Source of the DNA: Mumia sp. ZJ1417
GTDB taxonomy: Bacteria; Actinomycetota; Actinomycetes; Propionibacteriales; Nocardioidaceae
DNA length: 64,000 bases
Assembly: GCF_014127285.1 (NCBI RefSeq)
Contig: NZ_CP059901.1
Location: 3,534,001 to 3,598,000, forward strand
Direction: 5' to 3'
In this document: in pieces, positions 24,201 to 32,854 of the stretch
How the letters are laid out: every line of letters begins with the position of its first letter
Numbering within the stretch: the stretch's first letter is position 1
Notes under the pieces: model-generated
Seen by the model: only the letters and a program-made list of their open reading frames with translations
The model's database searches: none
Told to the model about the DNA's origin: nothing
Program-made: the position numbers and the translations under genes

Positions 24201-25753
24201 GCCCCTCCCCCACGAGCTCCCTCGACCGCACGCGGCGCGCCCGCGACCTCGCCGACCTCGCCGCGCAGCGCGAGCCGGTCGACCTCCTGGTCGTCGGCGG
24301 CGGCGTCACGGGAGCAGGCGTCGCCCTCGACGCGGCCTCCCGCGGCCTGTCGGTGATCCTCGTCGAGAAGCACGACCTCGCCTTCGGCACGAGCCGCTGG
24401 AGCTCCAAGCTCGTGCACGGCGGCCTGCGCTACCTCGGGACCGGCGACGTCGGCGTCGCGTACGAGAGCGCCGTCGAGCGTGGCATCCTCATCGAGCGCA
24501 CCGCGCCGCACCTCGTCCGCGCGCTGCCCAACGTCTTCCCTCTCCTCGACTCGGTCGACACGCTGACCGCCTCGATGGTTCGCGCCGGATACCTCGCGGG
24601 CGACGCGCTGCGCCGTGCCGCCGGCACCTCGGGCCGTACGCTGCCGCGCTCGCGCCGCCTGTCCGCGCTCGAGGTCCAGCGTGTCGCGCCGACCGTCCGC
24701 GCCGCGGGTCTGCGCGGCGGCTTCGCCTTCTGGGACGGGCAGCTCGCCGACGACGCACGCCTGGTCGTCGGCCTCGCTCGTACGGCCGCGGCGCTCGGCG
24801 CCCGCGTCCTTACCCGTACCGCGGCCGTGGAGGTGACGGGCAGCGGGGCCGTGCTGCGTGACACGCTCACAGGCGAGTCGCTCACCGTCCACGCGCGCAC
24901 CGTCGTCAACGCAACCGGAGTGTGGGCCGACACTCTCGCCCCCGGCATCACGATGCGTCCCAGCCGCGGCACACACCTCGTCGTACGGGCCGAGACCTTC
25001 GGCGGGCTCACGTCGGCGCTCATGGCGCCGGTCCCGGGGCACCGTACGCGGTTCGTCTTCGCGCTGCCGACCGACGACGACCGGGTCTACGTCGGGCTCA
25101 CCGACGAGGAGGTCCGCGGCGCGGTCCCGGACGTCCCGACGGCGAGCGAGGCCGAGATCGACTTCCTGCTCGCCACGATCTCGCGCGCTCTGCAGCGGCC
25201 ACTGACCCGCGCTGACGTCATCGGGACCTTCTCTGGCCTGCGACCGCTGCTCGACACCGGTGACGACCAGACGTCCGACCTGTCACGCAAGCACGTGGTG
25301 CTCACCGGCGACGACGGCCTGGTCAGCGTCGTCGGCGGCAAGCTCACGACGTACCGGCGGATGGCCGAGGACGCCGTCGACGCCGCCCTCGCGACACCGG
25401 GGTGGGCCGCTGCGCGCCGGACGGCAGGCCCTTCTCGCACGACACGCCTCCCGCTCGTCGGAGCCGCCGACCGTACGACGCTGGCGGCGATCGACGCCCC
25501 ACCGCGCCTGGTCGCCCGGTACGGCACGGAGGCGCTCACGGTAGTCGCCGAAGCCGGTGGCGACCAGGACGTCCTCGCACCGATCGCCCCGCACATCCCG
25601 ACCACGCCGGCGGAGCTCGCCTTCGCCGTACGGCACGAGGGTGCCCTCGACGTCGACGACCTGCTGGGGCGACGGACTCGTGTCGGTCTCGTCGAGGCCG
25701 ACCGGGCGCTCGCGCTCCCCTTCGCCGAGGCGGCGCTGTCGCTCGGGCGGTGA
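24197..25753 (+). CDS. glpD: Glycerol-3-phosphate dehydrogenase (FAD-dependent)
   Basis: GlpD oxidises sn-glycerol-3-phosphate to dihydroxyacetone phosphate and passes electrons to the quinone pool at the inner face of the membrane. The 518-residue product has the FAD-binding LLVVGGGVTGAGVALDAASR and FGTSRWSSKLVHGGLRYL. The FSGLRPLL segment and VVGGKLTTYRRMAEDAVDAA follow, then the C-terminal GlpD cap with FAVRHEGALDVDDLLGRRTR. ATG at 24197 overlaps the TetR stop (ATGA), so a longer reading starting inside TetR is rejected. It converges on the Cds1-like gene with a 7-base gap. Confidence 0.95.
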   Translation: MSPSPTSSLDRTRRARDLADLAAQREPVDLLVVGGGVTGAGVALDAASRGLSVILVEKHDLAFGTSRWSSKLVHGGLRYLGTGDVGVAYESAVERGILIERTAPHLVRALPNVFPLLDSVDTLTASMVRAGYLAGDALRRAAGTSGRTLPRSRRLSALEVQRVAPTVRAAGLRGGFAFWDGQLADDARLVVGLARTAAALGARVLTRTAAVEVTGSGAVLRDTLTGESLTVHARTVVNATGVWADTLAPGITMRPSRGTHLVVRAETFGGLTSALMAPVPGHRTRFVFALPTDDDRVYVGLTDEEVRGAVPDVPTASEAEIDFLLATISRALQRPLTRADVIGTFSGLRPLLDTGDDQTSDLSRKHVVLTGDDGLVSVVGGKLTTYRRMAEDAVDAALATPGWAAARRTAGPSRTTRLPLVGAADRTTLAAIDAPPRLVARYGTEALTVVAEAGGDQDVLAPIAPHIPTTPAELAFAVRHEGALDVDDLLGRRTRVGLVEADRALALPFAEAALSLGR

Positions 25754-25760
25754 CCCGCGC

Positions 25761-26843
25761 TCAGCCCTCGAAGACGCCGGTCTCCTCGTACGAGGCCAGC
25801 GTCGCCTCGTACGGAGCGATGTCCAAGCCGTGGAGCGTCAGCCACTCGTCGTCGTAGTACGTCGCGGCGTAGCGGTCGCCCGAGTCGCACAGCAGCGTCA
25901 CGACGCTCCCGCTCTCACCGCCCTGGCGCATCCGCTCGATCACGGTCAGCGCACCCCAGAGGTTCGTCCCGGTCGACGCACCGACGCTGCGCCCCAGGCG
26001 GCGCGTGCACCACCGCATGGCTGCGACCGACGCCGCATCAGGGACTCTCAGCATGTCGTCGATGACACCGCCGACGAACGACGGCTCGATGCGCGGACGC
26101 CCGATGCCCTCGATCCGCGAGGGGCTGCCGGTCGTGTAGTCCGACGTGTCCAGGTCCCACCCGTCGAGGAAGGCCGAGTTCTCTGGATCTGCGACCATCA
26201 CCTGCGTCGCGTGGCGCTGGTAGCGCACGTAGCGCCCGATCGTCGCCGACGTCCCTCCCGTACCGGCACTGACCACGATCCAGCGCGGGACGGGGTGGCG
26301 CTCGTGCGCCATCTGGACGAACACCGACTCCGCGATGTTGTTGTTGCCCCGCCAGTCGGTCGCCCGCTCGGCGAACGTGAACTGGTCCATGTAGTGCCCA
26401 CCGCACTCGGCCGCGAGCCTCGCGGCCTCGGCGTACATGTCGGGCGGCCTGTCCACGAAGTGGCAACGGCCTCCGTACCACTCGATCAGCCTGATCTTTG
26501 CCGAGCTCGTGCTGCGCGGCATCACCGCCACGAAGGGGACGCCGATGAGACGGGCGAAGTAGGCCTCGCTGACCGCGGTCGACCCGCTGGACGCCTCCAC
26601 GATCGTCGTGTCGGGGCCGACCCAGCCGTTACACAGGGCGTAGAGGAACAACGAACGGGCGAGCCGGTGCTTCAGCGAGCCCGTGGGGTGGACAGACTCG
26701 TCCTTGAGATAGAGCTCGATCCCCGGTGGGCCGGGCAGCGGGAAGACGTGCAGATGCGTGTCGGCACTGCGGTTGGCGTCGGCGTCGACCCGGCGTACGG
26801 CCTCGTCGACCCAGGCCCGACGGGCGGGCGACGAGCGCGGCAA
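25761..26843 (-). CDS. cds1: PLP-dependent cysteine synthase-family enzyme (Cds1-like cysteine desulfhydrase)
   Basis: This 360-residue fold-type II PLP enzyme has its cofactor Lys in [16 protein letters not shown], a substrate loop [16 protein letters not shown] and a phosphate loop [19 protein letters not shown]. The N-terminus [20 protein letters not shown] and the tail resemble mycobacterial Cds1, which degrades L-cysteine to sulfide, ammonia and pyruvate. Cystathionine synthase-like activity cannot be excluded. The start is TTG at 26843, four bases after the stop of the small membrane protein, with no strong ribosome site, so translation is probably coupled. The exact start is uncertain. 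Confidence 0.85.
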   Translation of the reverse strand: MPRSSPARRAWVDEAVRRVDADANRSADTHLHVFPLPGPPGIELYLKDESVHPTGSLKHRLARSLFLYALCNGWVGPDTTIVEASSGSTAVSEAYFARLIGVPFVAVMPRSTSSAKIRLIEWYGGRCHFVDRPPDMYAEAARLAAECGGHYMDQFTFAERATDWRGNNNIAESVFVQMAHERHPVPRWIVVSAGTGGTSATIGRYVRYQRHATQVMVADPENSAFLDGWDLDTSDYTTGSPSRIEGIGRPRIEPSFVGGVIDDMLRVPDAASVAAMRWCTRRLGRSVGASTGTNLWGALTVIERMRQGGESGSVVTLLCDSGDRYAATYYDDEWLTLHGLDIAPYEATLASYEETGVFEG

Positions 26844-26848
26844 CGGGA

Positions 26849-27115
26849 TCAGTCCACGTCTTCGGCGCTGCGTGCTGCCTCGAACCGGTCGTGCATCTTG
26901 TCGGCCCGCACCTTGAGGGCGAGAGCGACCTGGTCACGCATGCCGCGCAGGAGGACCAGGGAGGCGACGGCGGAGATGACCAGCGCGATCAGCGCCACCC
27001 ACAGGCCCGTCACGGAGTTCCACTCGAGCCAGATCGAGGCGACGAGGCCGACGACGACGAAGGCCACGACGAAGAAGCCGAGGCGGGCGAGGGTGTAACG
27101 GGCGAAAGCACTCAC
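26849..27115 (-). CDS. Small two-helix membrane protein (DUF4229-like)
   Basis: This 88-residue protein has two hydrophobic helices, [20 protein letters not shown] and [19 protein letters not shown], joined by a short loop. A charged C-terminal tail contains [17 protein letters not shown]. It resembles the DUF4229 family of actinobacteria, whose role is unknown. The GTG at 27115 follows TACGCT (27122-27127) by 6 nt, a leaderless arrangement. A much longer reading upstream is an artefact of GC-rich frames. It is the probable first gene of a two-gene unit with the Cds1-like enzyme. Confidence 0.8.
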   Translation of the reverse strand: MSAFARYTLARLGFFVVAFVVVGLVASIWLEWNSVTGLWVALIALVISAVASLVLLRGMRDQVALALKVRADKMHDRFEAARSAEDVD

Positions 27116-27149
27116 GCTGCGAGCGTACCTGCGACCCCCTCGTGCCACC

Positions 27150-28742
27150 TCAACCGGTGCGAGGAGGGGTGTTCTCGGGTCCCGGCGTCGGCAGCGCCTC
27201 ACCGTCGTCGTTCGGCGTCGGCTCCTCCGGGGAGGGCGCGGTCGTGGTGGGCGGCGCGGTCGTGGAGGGCGGCGGCGTCGTCGTCGGAGGGGGCGTCGTC
27301 GTCGGAGGCGCGGTCGTCGTCGGGGTGGTCTGCGTCGGCGTCGTCGGTGGCGGGGTGGTCGTCCGCGTCGCCGTCGGGGTCGGCGTCGTGGGTGCCGTGG
27401 TCGAGGTCGACGGTGGTGTCGTCGGCGTCTGGGAGGTCGTCGTCGGAGTCGTCGGATCGGTCGTCGGGTCGGTCGGCGACTCCGGGTCGCGATCACCCGA
27501 GGCGAGCGCCCACCAGACGGCCGCGACCGCCGCGACCACGACGAGCGCGACGACGATCCACGGGACGCGTCGCGCCCACGCTCCATCCGCCCCGTCCGCG
27601 TCGGTGGGGCCGGTCTGCACCGGAGTCGGGGTCGGGGTCGGGGTCGGCGCTGGGGTCGACTCTTCGACCGCCGGCTGGGAAGCCGTGTCGGCCGCGGTGT
27701 CGGCCTCTGCGCCCTCGTCGGGCACCGTATCGGCGGCAGCCTCTGCTGCCGCCGCGGCTGCGGCTCCCGCAAGAACCGCCGTCGCTCCCACGGCGGTCGC
27801 CGCGCGCTCTGTGGGGTCATCGTCCACCGGCTCGCCCCCTACGACCGTCTCCTCGCCCGTCGGGTCACCGATCACGACCCCGGCCGCCGTGAGCGCGGCT
27901 GCGACGTCGCCCCCGGACGCGAGGGCGCGCAGCGCCGACGCCGCACCACGCGCGTCGGGCCGGTCCTCGGGCTCACGGCGTGTCATCGCGCCGAGGACGA
28001 GCGCCCAGTCCGCGCCCAGCTCGGCCGGGATCCGCGGCGGACGGTGCAGTCGCGCCGACAGCGTCTCGACGCGCGACCCTGGGAAGGCTTCCTCGCCGGT
28101 GAGCGCCTCGAGCAGCACGAGCCCGAGCGCGTACACGTCGGCGCGCGGGCCTACGTCGTCGAGCACCGCCTGCTCGGGGCTGAGGTAGCGCGCCGTCCCG
28201 ACCAGGAGGTCAGGCGAGGTCAGCCGCGTCCCCTCGAGGTAGCGGGAGACCCCGAAGTCGGTGAGCTTCACCTGGTACGACCCACCGGTCCGCTCCACGA
28301 GCATCACGTTGGAGGGCTTGACGTCGCGGTGGATCACGCCGGCATCGTGGATAGCGCCGAGCGCCTCGCCGAGCTGGGCGCCGATGTCGGCGACGGCCTC
28401 CGACGGGAGCGGACCGCCGAGCAACGCCCGGCTCAGGGTCTGGCCCGGGACGAACTCCATGACGAGGTACGGGTGGTCGCCCTCGGGCTGCACGTCGAAG
28501 ACGATGACGACCCCTGGGTGCGAGACGCCGGCGCCGATCCGCGCCTCCATCTCGTGCCGCCGCAGCGCGTCCTCGGCCTCGATCCCGGCCTCCGCGCGCA
28601 TCACCTTGACGGCGACCACCCGCCCGAGCAGCTCGTCGCGCGCTCGATAGACGTCGGCCATCCCGCCACGCCCCACGAGCGCCAACAGACGGTAGCGCCC
28701 GTCGATGAGCTCACCGACCCGGTCGTTCGCCGGCTCCGACAT
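27150..28742 (-). CDS. Membrane Ser/Thr protein kinase with Thr/Pro-rich extracytoplasmic tail
   Basis: This is a 530-residue Hanks-type kinase. The cytoplasmic domain has the glycine loop VGRGGMADVY, the ATP Lys in VAVKVM, the catalytic loop VIHRDVKPSNVML, KLTDFGVSRYL and the LVGTARYLSPEQ activation segment. An Ala-rich, acidic linker follows, then one membrane helix (VPWIVVALVVVAAVAAVWWA). The last 125 or so residues are almost only Thr and Pro, with no PASTA or other sensor domain, so they may span the cell wall or be glycosylated. ATG at 28742 has AAAGGTGG upstream. The gene follows an ABC exporter on the same strand across a 106-base gap with a large inverted repeat. Confidence 0.92.
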   Translation of the reverse strand: MSEPANDRVGELIDGRYRLLALVGRGGMADVYRARDELLGRVVAVKVMRAEAGIEAEDALRRHEMEARIGAGVSHPGVVIVFDVQPEGDHPYLVMEFVPGQTLSRALLGGPLPSEAVADIGAQLGEALGAIHDAGVIHRDVKPSNVMLVERTGGSYQVKLTDFGVSRYLEGTRLTSPDLLVGTARYLSPEQAVLDDVGPRADVYALGLVLLEALTGEEAFPGSRVETLSARLHRPPRIPAELGADWALVLGAMTRREPEDRPDARGAASALRALASGGDVAAALTAAGVVIGDPTGEETVVGGEPVDDDPTERAATAVGATAVLAGAAAAAAAEAAADTVPDEGAEADTAADTASQPAVEESTPAPTPTPTPTPVQTGPTDADGADGAWARRVPWIVVALVVVAAVAAVWWALASGDRDPESPTDPTTDPTTPTTTSQTPTTPPSTSTTAPTTPTPTATRTTTPPPTTPTQTTPTTTAPPTTTPPPTTTPPPSTTAPPTTTAPSPEEPTPNDDGEALPTPGPENTPPRTG

Positions 28743-28766
28743 CGACGACGGCCCCACCTTTCTCGT

Positions 28767-28830
28767 CCTGGCTCGCCGTACCCCGCGGCGGCGATCGCCC
28801 GCCTCCATTGTGAGGGGTCGGCGAGCCAGG
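28767..28830. promoter_or_regulatory. 12-bp perfect inverted repeat upstream of the Ser/Thr kinase gene
   Basis: CCTGGCTCGCCG (28767-28778) and CGGCGAGCCAGG (28819-28830) are exact complements 40 bases apart. Inside the spacer lies a further perfect palindrome, GGCGATCGCC (28790-28799). The element fills the gap between the exporter permease and the kinase. It may be a regulatory site or a leader hairpin. Confidence 0.5.
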
Positions 28831-28848
28831 CCGAAACCGACGAGCCGG

Positions 28849-31284
28849 TCAGAGCGCCGCGATGCCTTCCGCGGGTGCGATGCGAGCGGCTCGGCGGGAA
28901 GGCAGGACGGACGCCGCCAGGCCGAGCAGGAGCACCGCCGCGAGGACGAGCGCGACCTGCCCCCACGGAACCGAGAGCCCGACGTCGTCCATCAGTCCGG
29001 CCGTGGTGGCCCGCACGCCCAGCCATCCGTACGCCGTCCCGAGAACGGTGCCGAGGACCGCGCCCACCCCTGCCATCAGCAGCGCCTCCGCGCCGAGCGT
29101 GAACCGCAGGCCCCTCCGGCTCAGCCCGAGCGCGCGCAGGAGGGCGTTCTCTCGCGTGCGTTCGAGCACCGACAGGCTCAGTGCACCCGCCATCCCGACT
29201 GCGGCGATGAGCACGGCGACGGCGAGCAGGCCCACGGTCACGGCGAGCACCACGTCGAGCTGCAGCACCACCCACCCGCGCTGCTCCAGGCCACCGACCA
29301 GCTGCCCGCCCGCGGGCGCGAGTGTCGCCACGTCGGCCATCACCTGCTCCGCGGGTGCGCCGTCGGCTCCGCGGGCCCACAGCGCGCGGGGCTTCTCGGA
29401 GACACCGAGTCCTGCGAGGGTGCCTGGCGCCACCAGCACGACCTCACCCACCGCGCCGCCGCCGCGCGGGCGCATCGTCACGAGGTCCGCACCCCCTCGT
29501 ACGGCCGCTGTCTCCCCGTACGACAGGTCGAGCGCGGACGCGAGCTCTTCTCCGATGACGATCTCGCCCGGACCGGGGACGGCGTGATCACCTCTCATCA
29601 CCGCCTGCGCCGCGTCATCGACCTCGAGCGCGAGGACGCGGTGCCCGTCCATCTCGATGCGGGCACCGTCCACGACCGCGACGGACTCGACACCGTCGAG
29701 CGCGGCGACCTGACGCTCGACGTCCGCCGGCAGCGCTCCCTCGGTCGCGACCAGACCGACGTCGAGCGCGTACGACTCGTCCAGGTCGCGGTCCACCGTC
29801 GTGCGCAGCGACGCCGATCCGACCACGACCGTCGTGATCAGCGTGACGCCGACGAGTAGTGCCGTGGACGACGACGCCGTACGACGGGGGTTGCGCACGA
29901 CGTTGCCCGCCGCGAGGCGACCCGCCACGCCGGTACGACCGACCAGCGGACCGACCAGACGCAGCGCGGCCGGGACCATCAGCGGTGCCAGCACGACGAC
30001 GCCGAGGAACGACAGCATGCCTCCGACGAGCCCGACAGGAAGGCGGTCGCCTGTCCCGACGGCCAGCCCGGCGGCCCCGGCACCGAACAGCAGCACCCCC
30101 GCGCCGATCCGCAGCCGTCCTGCGCGCCCGTCGAGACCGGTGGTCTCGTGCGGGCGAAGCGCCTCCAGCGGTGCGAGCCGTGCCACACGGCGCGCCGGCA
30201 GCACCGTCGCGCCGACGACCGTGAGGACACCGAGCACGAAGGGCACGACCACGCCCATGACAGTCAGCGAGGCCGACCCGAGGGTGAGGCCGGGGGTCCA
30301 CGCCCGCATCGCCGCCACGGCCGTCAGCCCCAGCCCCCAGCCGACGACGACGCCGAGCGCCGACGCGGCGAGACCGAGCACCAGTGACTCCGTACGAAGC
30401 GAGCGGACGATCTGCTTGCGGGTCGCGCCGACGCAGCGCAGCAGCGCCAGCTCCCTGCGGCGCTGAGCCAGGACGATCGTGATCGTGTTGGCGATGACGA
30501 GCGCCCCGACGAAAGCGGCGACCGCCGCGAACACCAGGACGAGGCGCTGGATGATGTCGATGTCGCGGCTCGCGCTGACGATCTGGTCGTCGACCCAGGC
30601 GTCGCCCGTCATCACGACGTGCCCGTCGACGGCCGCCGAGCCGTCCAGCACGGCATGCACCGCATCGGCCTCCCCCTCGGCCGCGCGCACCGACACGTCG
30701 ACCGAGGACACGACGTCGCCCAGCGTCGTCATCGTGTGCTCGTCGACGTAGAGAGAGGACCCGAGTGCGCCTGCCGCACCCTCCACGAGTCCGGTGACGA
30801 CGACCTCCGGCGACGTACCGTCACCCTCGACCGCGAGGACGTCACCCACCGCCACCTCGTACCTCTCGGCGGTCGACCTCGAGACCAGAGCCTCGCCGCG
30901 GCCCTCGGGTGCCCGGCCCTCGACGACGTCCTGCCACCGCAGGCCGTCGTCCGCGCTGACGGTTCCGATGCTCATCAGGTGGCGCGACGGGCCCGCGACG
31001 ACGTTGACGAAGGACCTGCGGTTGGCGACGACCGCCTCGACACCGTCGACGTCGGAGACCGCCGCGGCGACCCGCGCCGCGGTTGCCGCATCGGCGTCCA
31101 TGACATCGACGACCGCGTCCGCGCCGGCGTACTGCGCCACGATCTCGGCACGAGCCCCGTCGCGGGCCGCACCGCTGAGCGCGTTGACCGCGACCATGAA
31201 CGCGACCGCCATGACGATCGCGGCCCCCGCCGCGACGTACCGGCGTGCGTGGCCGCGCAGCGACCCCCACAGCACCGTGCGCAC
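28849..31284 (-). CDS. ABC transporter permease, MacB/FtsX type (duplicated)
   Basis: This 811-residue permease of a mechanotransmission-type exporter consists of two repeated units. Each has a membrane helix, a periplasm-side domain and three clustered helices with an FtsX core: VFAAVAAFVGALVIANTITI then ELALLRCVGATRKQIVR, and later AVTVGLLAVAVLIAAVGMAG then RENALLRALGLSRRGLR. Such systems export or sense antibiotics and peptides. GTG at 31284 begins one base after the ATPase stop, so the pair is coupled. A two-component pair lies directly upstream, as often seen for inducible resistance exporters. Confidence 0.9.
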   Translation of the reverse strand: MRTVLWGSLRGHARRYVAAGAAIVMAVAFMVAVNALSGAARDGARAEIVAQYAGADAVVDVMDADAATAARVAAAVSDVDGVEAVVANRRSFVNVVAGPSRHLMSIGTVSADDGLRWQDVVEGRAPEGRGEALVSRSTAERYEVAVGDVLAVEGDGTSPEVVVTGLVEGAAGALGSSLYVDEHTMTTLGDVVSSVDVSVRAAEGEADAVHAVLDGSAAVDGHVVMTGDAWVDDQIVSASRDIDIIQRLVLVFAAVAAFVGALVIANTITIVLAQRRRELALLRCVGATRKQIVRSLRTESLVLGLAASALGVVVGWGLGLTAVAAMRAWTPGLTLGSASLTVMGVVVPFVLGVLTVVGATVLPARRVARLAPLEALRPHETTGLDGRAGRLRIGAGVLLFGAGAAGLAVGTGDRLPVGLVGGMLSFLGVVVLAPLMVPAALRLVGPLVGRTGVAGRLAAGNVVRNPRRTASSSTALLVGVTLITTVVVGSASLRTTVDRDLDESYALDVGLVATEGALPADVERQVAALDGVESVAVVDGARIEMDGHRVLALEVDDAAQAVMRGDHAVPGPGEIVIGEELASALDLSYGETAAVRGGADLVTMRPRGGGAVGEVVLVAPGTLAGLGVSEKPRALWARGADGAPAEQVMADVATLAPAGGQLVGGLEQRGWVVLQLDVVLAVTVGLLAVAVLIAAVGMAGALSLSVLERTRENALLRALGLSRRGLRFTLGAEALLMAGVGAVLGTVLGTAYGWLGVRATTAGLMDDVGLSVPWGQVALVLAAVLLLGLAASVLPSRRAARIAPAEGIAAL

Positions 31285-31285
31285 G

Positions 31286-32074
31286 TCAGCCCGCCAGCCC
31301 GGCGATGGCGGCCACGACGTCGTCGGCGCTCGGACGCACCAGCGTCCCCGCGAGCTGCCCGTCGCGCAGCAGCACCACACGGTCGGCGTACGAGGCAGCG
31401 GTCGGCTCGTGCGTCACCATCACGACCGTCTGGCCGAGCTCGTCGACCGAACGGCGCAGGAATCCGAGCACCTCGGCGCTCGAGCGGCTGTCCAGGTTGC
31501 CGGTGGGCTCGTCCGCGAACACCACGTCCGGCGACGACAGCAGCGCACGAGCGATCGCGACGCGCTGCTGCTGCCCGCCCGACAGCTCCGGCGGCCGGTG
31601 GGTGAGCCGGTCGGCCAGGCCGAGCACCTCGACGAGCTGGTCGAGGCGCCGCCAGTCCGGCTCACGGTTGGCGAGCTCGAGCGGCAAGAGGATGTTCTGG
31701 CGAGCGGTGAGGGTCGGGATCAGGTTGAACGCCTGGAAGACGAAGCCGACGTGCTCACGGCGGAACCGTGTGAGGGCGTTGTCGTCCAGGCTGCCGAGCG
31801 AGATACCGGCCACGGACACCTCTCCCGACGTCGGTGTGTCGAGCCCGGCGAGGCAGTGCATCAGGGTCGACTTGCCGGAGCCGGACGCGCCCATGATCGC
31901 GGTCAGGCGGGCCTTCTCGATGTCGAGGTCGACACCGTCGAGAGCGCGCACCTGCGCATCGCCGCGGCCATAACTCTTGACGAGCGCGCGGGTGCGAACG
32001 GCGATCGCGTCGAGCGGTGCTCCCTCCGGCTCGAGGGTGGTTCCGGGAGTACGAGGACGAGAAGAAGAGGTCAT
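31286..32074 (-). CDS. ABC transporter ATP-binding protein, MacB/LolD type
   Basis: This 262-residue ATPase powers the adjacent permease. It has Walker A GASGSGKST, Q-loop in FVFQAFNLIPTLTARQN, the signature LSGGQQQRVAIARAL and Walker B VVFADEPTGNLD. The ADEPTGNLD wording is typical of MacB, LolD and FtsE subfamilies. TAGCGT (32081-32086) is 6 nt before the ATG, so the exporter operon probably starts here with a leaderless message, separate from the response regulator gene 87 bases upstream. Regulation by that regulator is likely but no binding site could be named. Confidence 0.93.
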   Translation of the reverse strand: MTSSSRPRTPGTTLEPEGAPLDAIAVRTRALVKSYGRGDAQVRALDGVDLDIEKARLTAIMGASGSGKSTLMHCLAGLDTPTSGEVSVAGISLGSLDDNALTRFRREHVGFVFQAFNLIPTLTARQNILLPLELANREPDWRRLDQLVEVLGLADRLTHRPPELSGGQQQRVAIARALLSSPDVVFADEPTGNLDSRSSAEVLGFLRRSVDELGQTVVMVTHEPTAASYADRVVLLRDGQLAGTLVRPSADDVVAAIAGLAG

Positions 32075-32161
32075 GCCGTCACGCTAGGTTCGGGCACCCC
32101 CGCGAAGCGTCGGCCTGAGGGTCGGTCCCGGCGCGACCCCGTCATACCGTGGTCGTACGGA

Positions 32162-32854
32162 TCAGGGTGTGGGCCGCACCAGGCCGGCGTCGTACGCGAG
32201 GACCACGAGCTGGACCCGGTCGCGGCTCCCGGTCTTGGACAGCAGCCGGCCGATGTGTGTCTTCACGGTCGGCTCCGCGACGAAGAGGCTGCTGGCGATC
32301 TCGGTGTTGCTCAGGCCCTGGGCGATGAGCAGCAGGACCTCGCGCTCGCGGTCGGTCAACGCCTCCAGACGCGGGTCGGGTGGCTGCTCGTCGTCAGGAA
32401 GCTGGTCGGCGAACCGGTCGAGCATCCGGCGCGTGGCACTCGGCGCGACCACGGCGTCGCCACGGTGCACGTCACGGATCGCGCTGAGCAGCACCTCGGG
32501 AGGAGCGTCCTTCAGCAGGAACGCCGAGGCTCCCGCACGCAGCCCGGCGTACACGTACTCGTCGAGGTCGAAGGTCGTCAGCACCACGACCCGTGCCGTG
32601 ACACCTCGCTCGGTCAGGGCACGGGTCGCGGCGACGCCGTCCATGCGGGGCATTCGCACGTCCATGAGGACCACGTCCGCGCCGGTGACCGACAGGCGCT
32701 CGACAGCGTCCAGGCCGTCGGCCGCCTCGCCCACGACCTCCATGTCGGGCTGCGACTCGACGAGCATCCGGAAGCCCGCCCGGACGAGCTGCTGGTCGTC
32801 GACGAGGAAGACCCGCAGAGGCCGGTCCGCCGGACCACCTGACGACGTGCTCAC
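32162..32854 (-). CDS. LuxR/NarL-type response regulator
   Basis: This 230-residue two-domain regulator has a receiver domain with phosphoacceptor Asp in VVLMDVRMPRMDG, acidic pocket VFLVDDQQLVRAG, Thr in VVVLTTFDLDEYV and Lys in FLLKDAPPE. The C-terminal LuxR helix-turn-helix is LTDREREVLLLIAQGLSNTE, then LFVAEPTVKTHIGRLLSK. The GTG start overlaps the sensor kinase stop (GTGA). Together with the kinase it forms a DesKR/LiaRS-like pair, and the ABC exporter downstream is the likely target. Confidence 0.93.
   Translation of the reverse strand: MSTSSGGPADRPLRVFLVDDQQLVRAGFRMLVESQPDMEVVGEAADGLDAVERLSVTGADVVLMDVRMPRMDGVAATRALTERGVTARVVVLTTFDLDEYVYAGLRAGASAFLLKDAPPEVLLSAIRDVHRGDAVVAPSATRRMLDRFADQLPDDEQPPDPRLEALTDREREVLLLIAQGLSNTEIASSLFVAEPTVKTHIGRLLSKTGSRDRVQLVVLAYDAGLVRPTP

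Noticed and set aside
27142-28188. Plus-strand Val/Gly repeat frame opposite the kinase tail
   Set aside because: It is a shadow of the Thr/Pro-coding repeat of the kinase gene.
29170-29190. Third copy of the CGACAGGCTC repeat core, inside the ABC permease gene
   Set aside because: It encodes the conserved LSLSVLE helix of the FtsX core and shows no flanking repeat, so it is a chance match.
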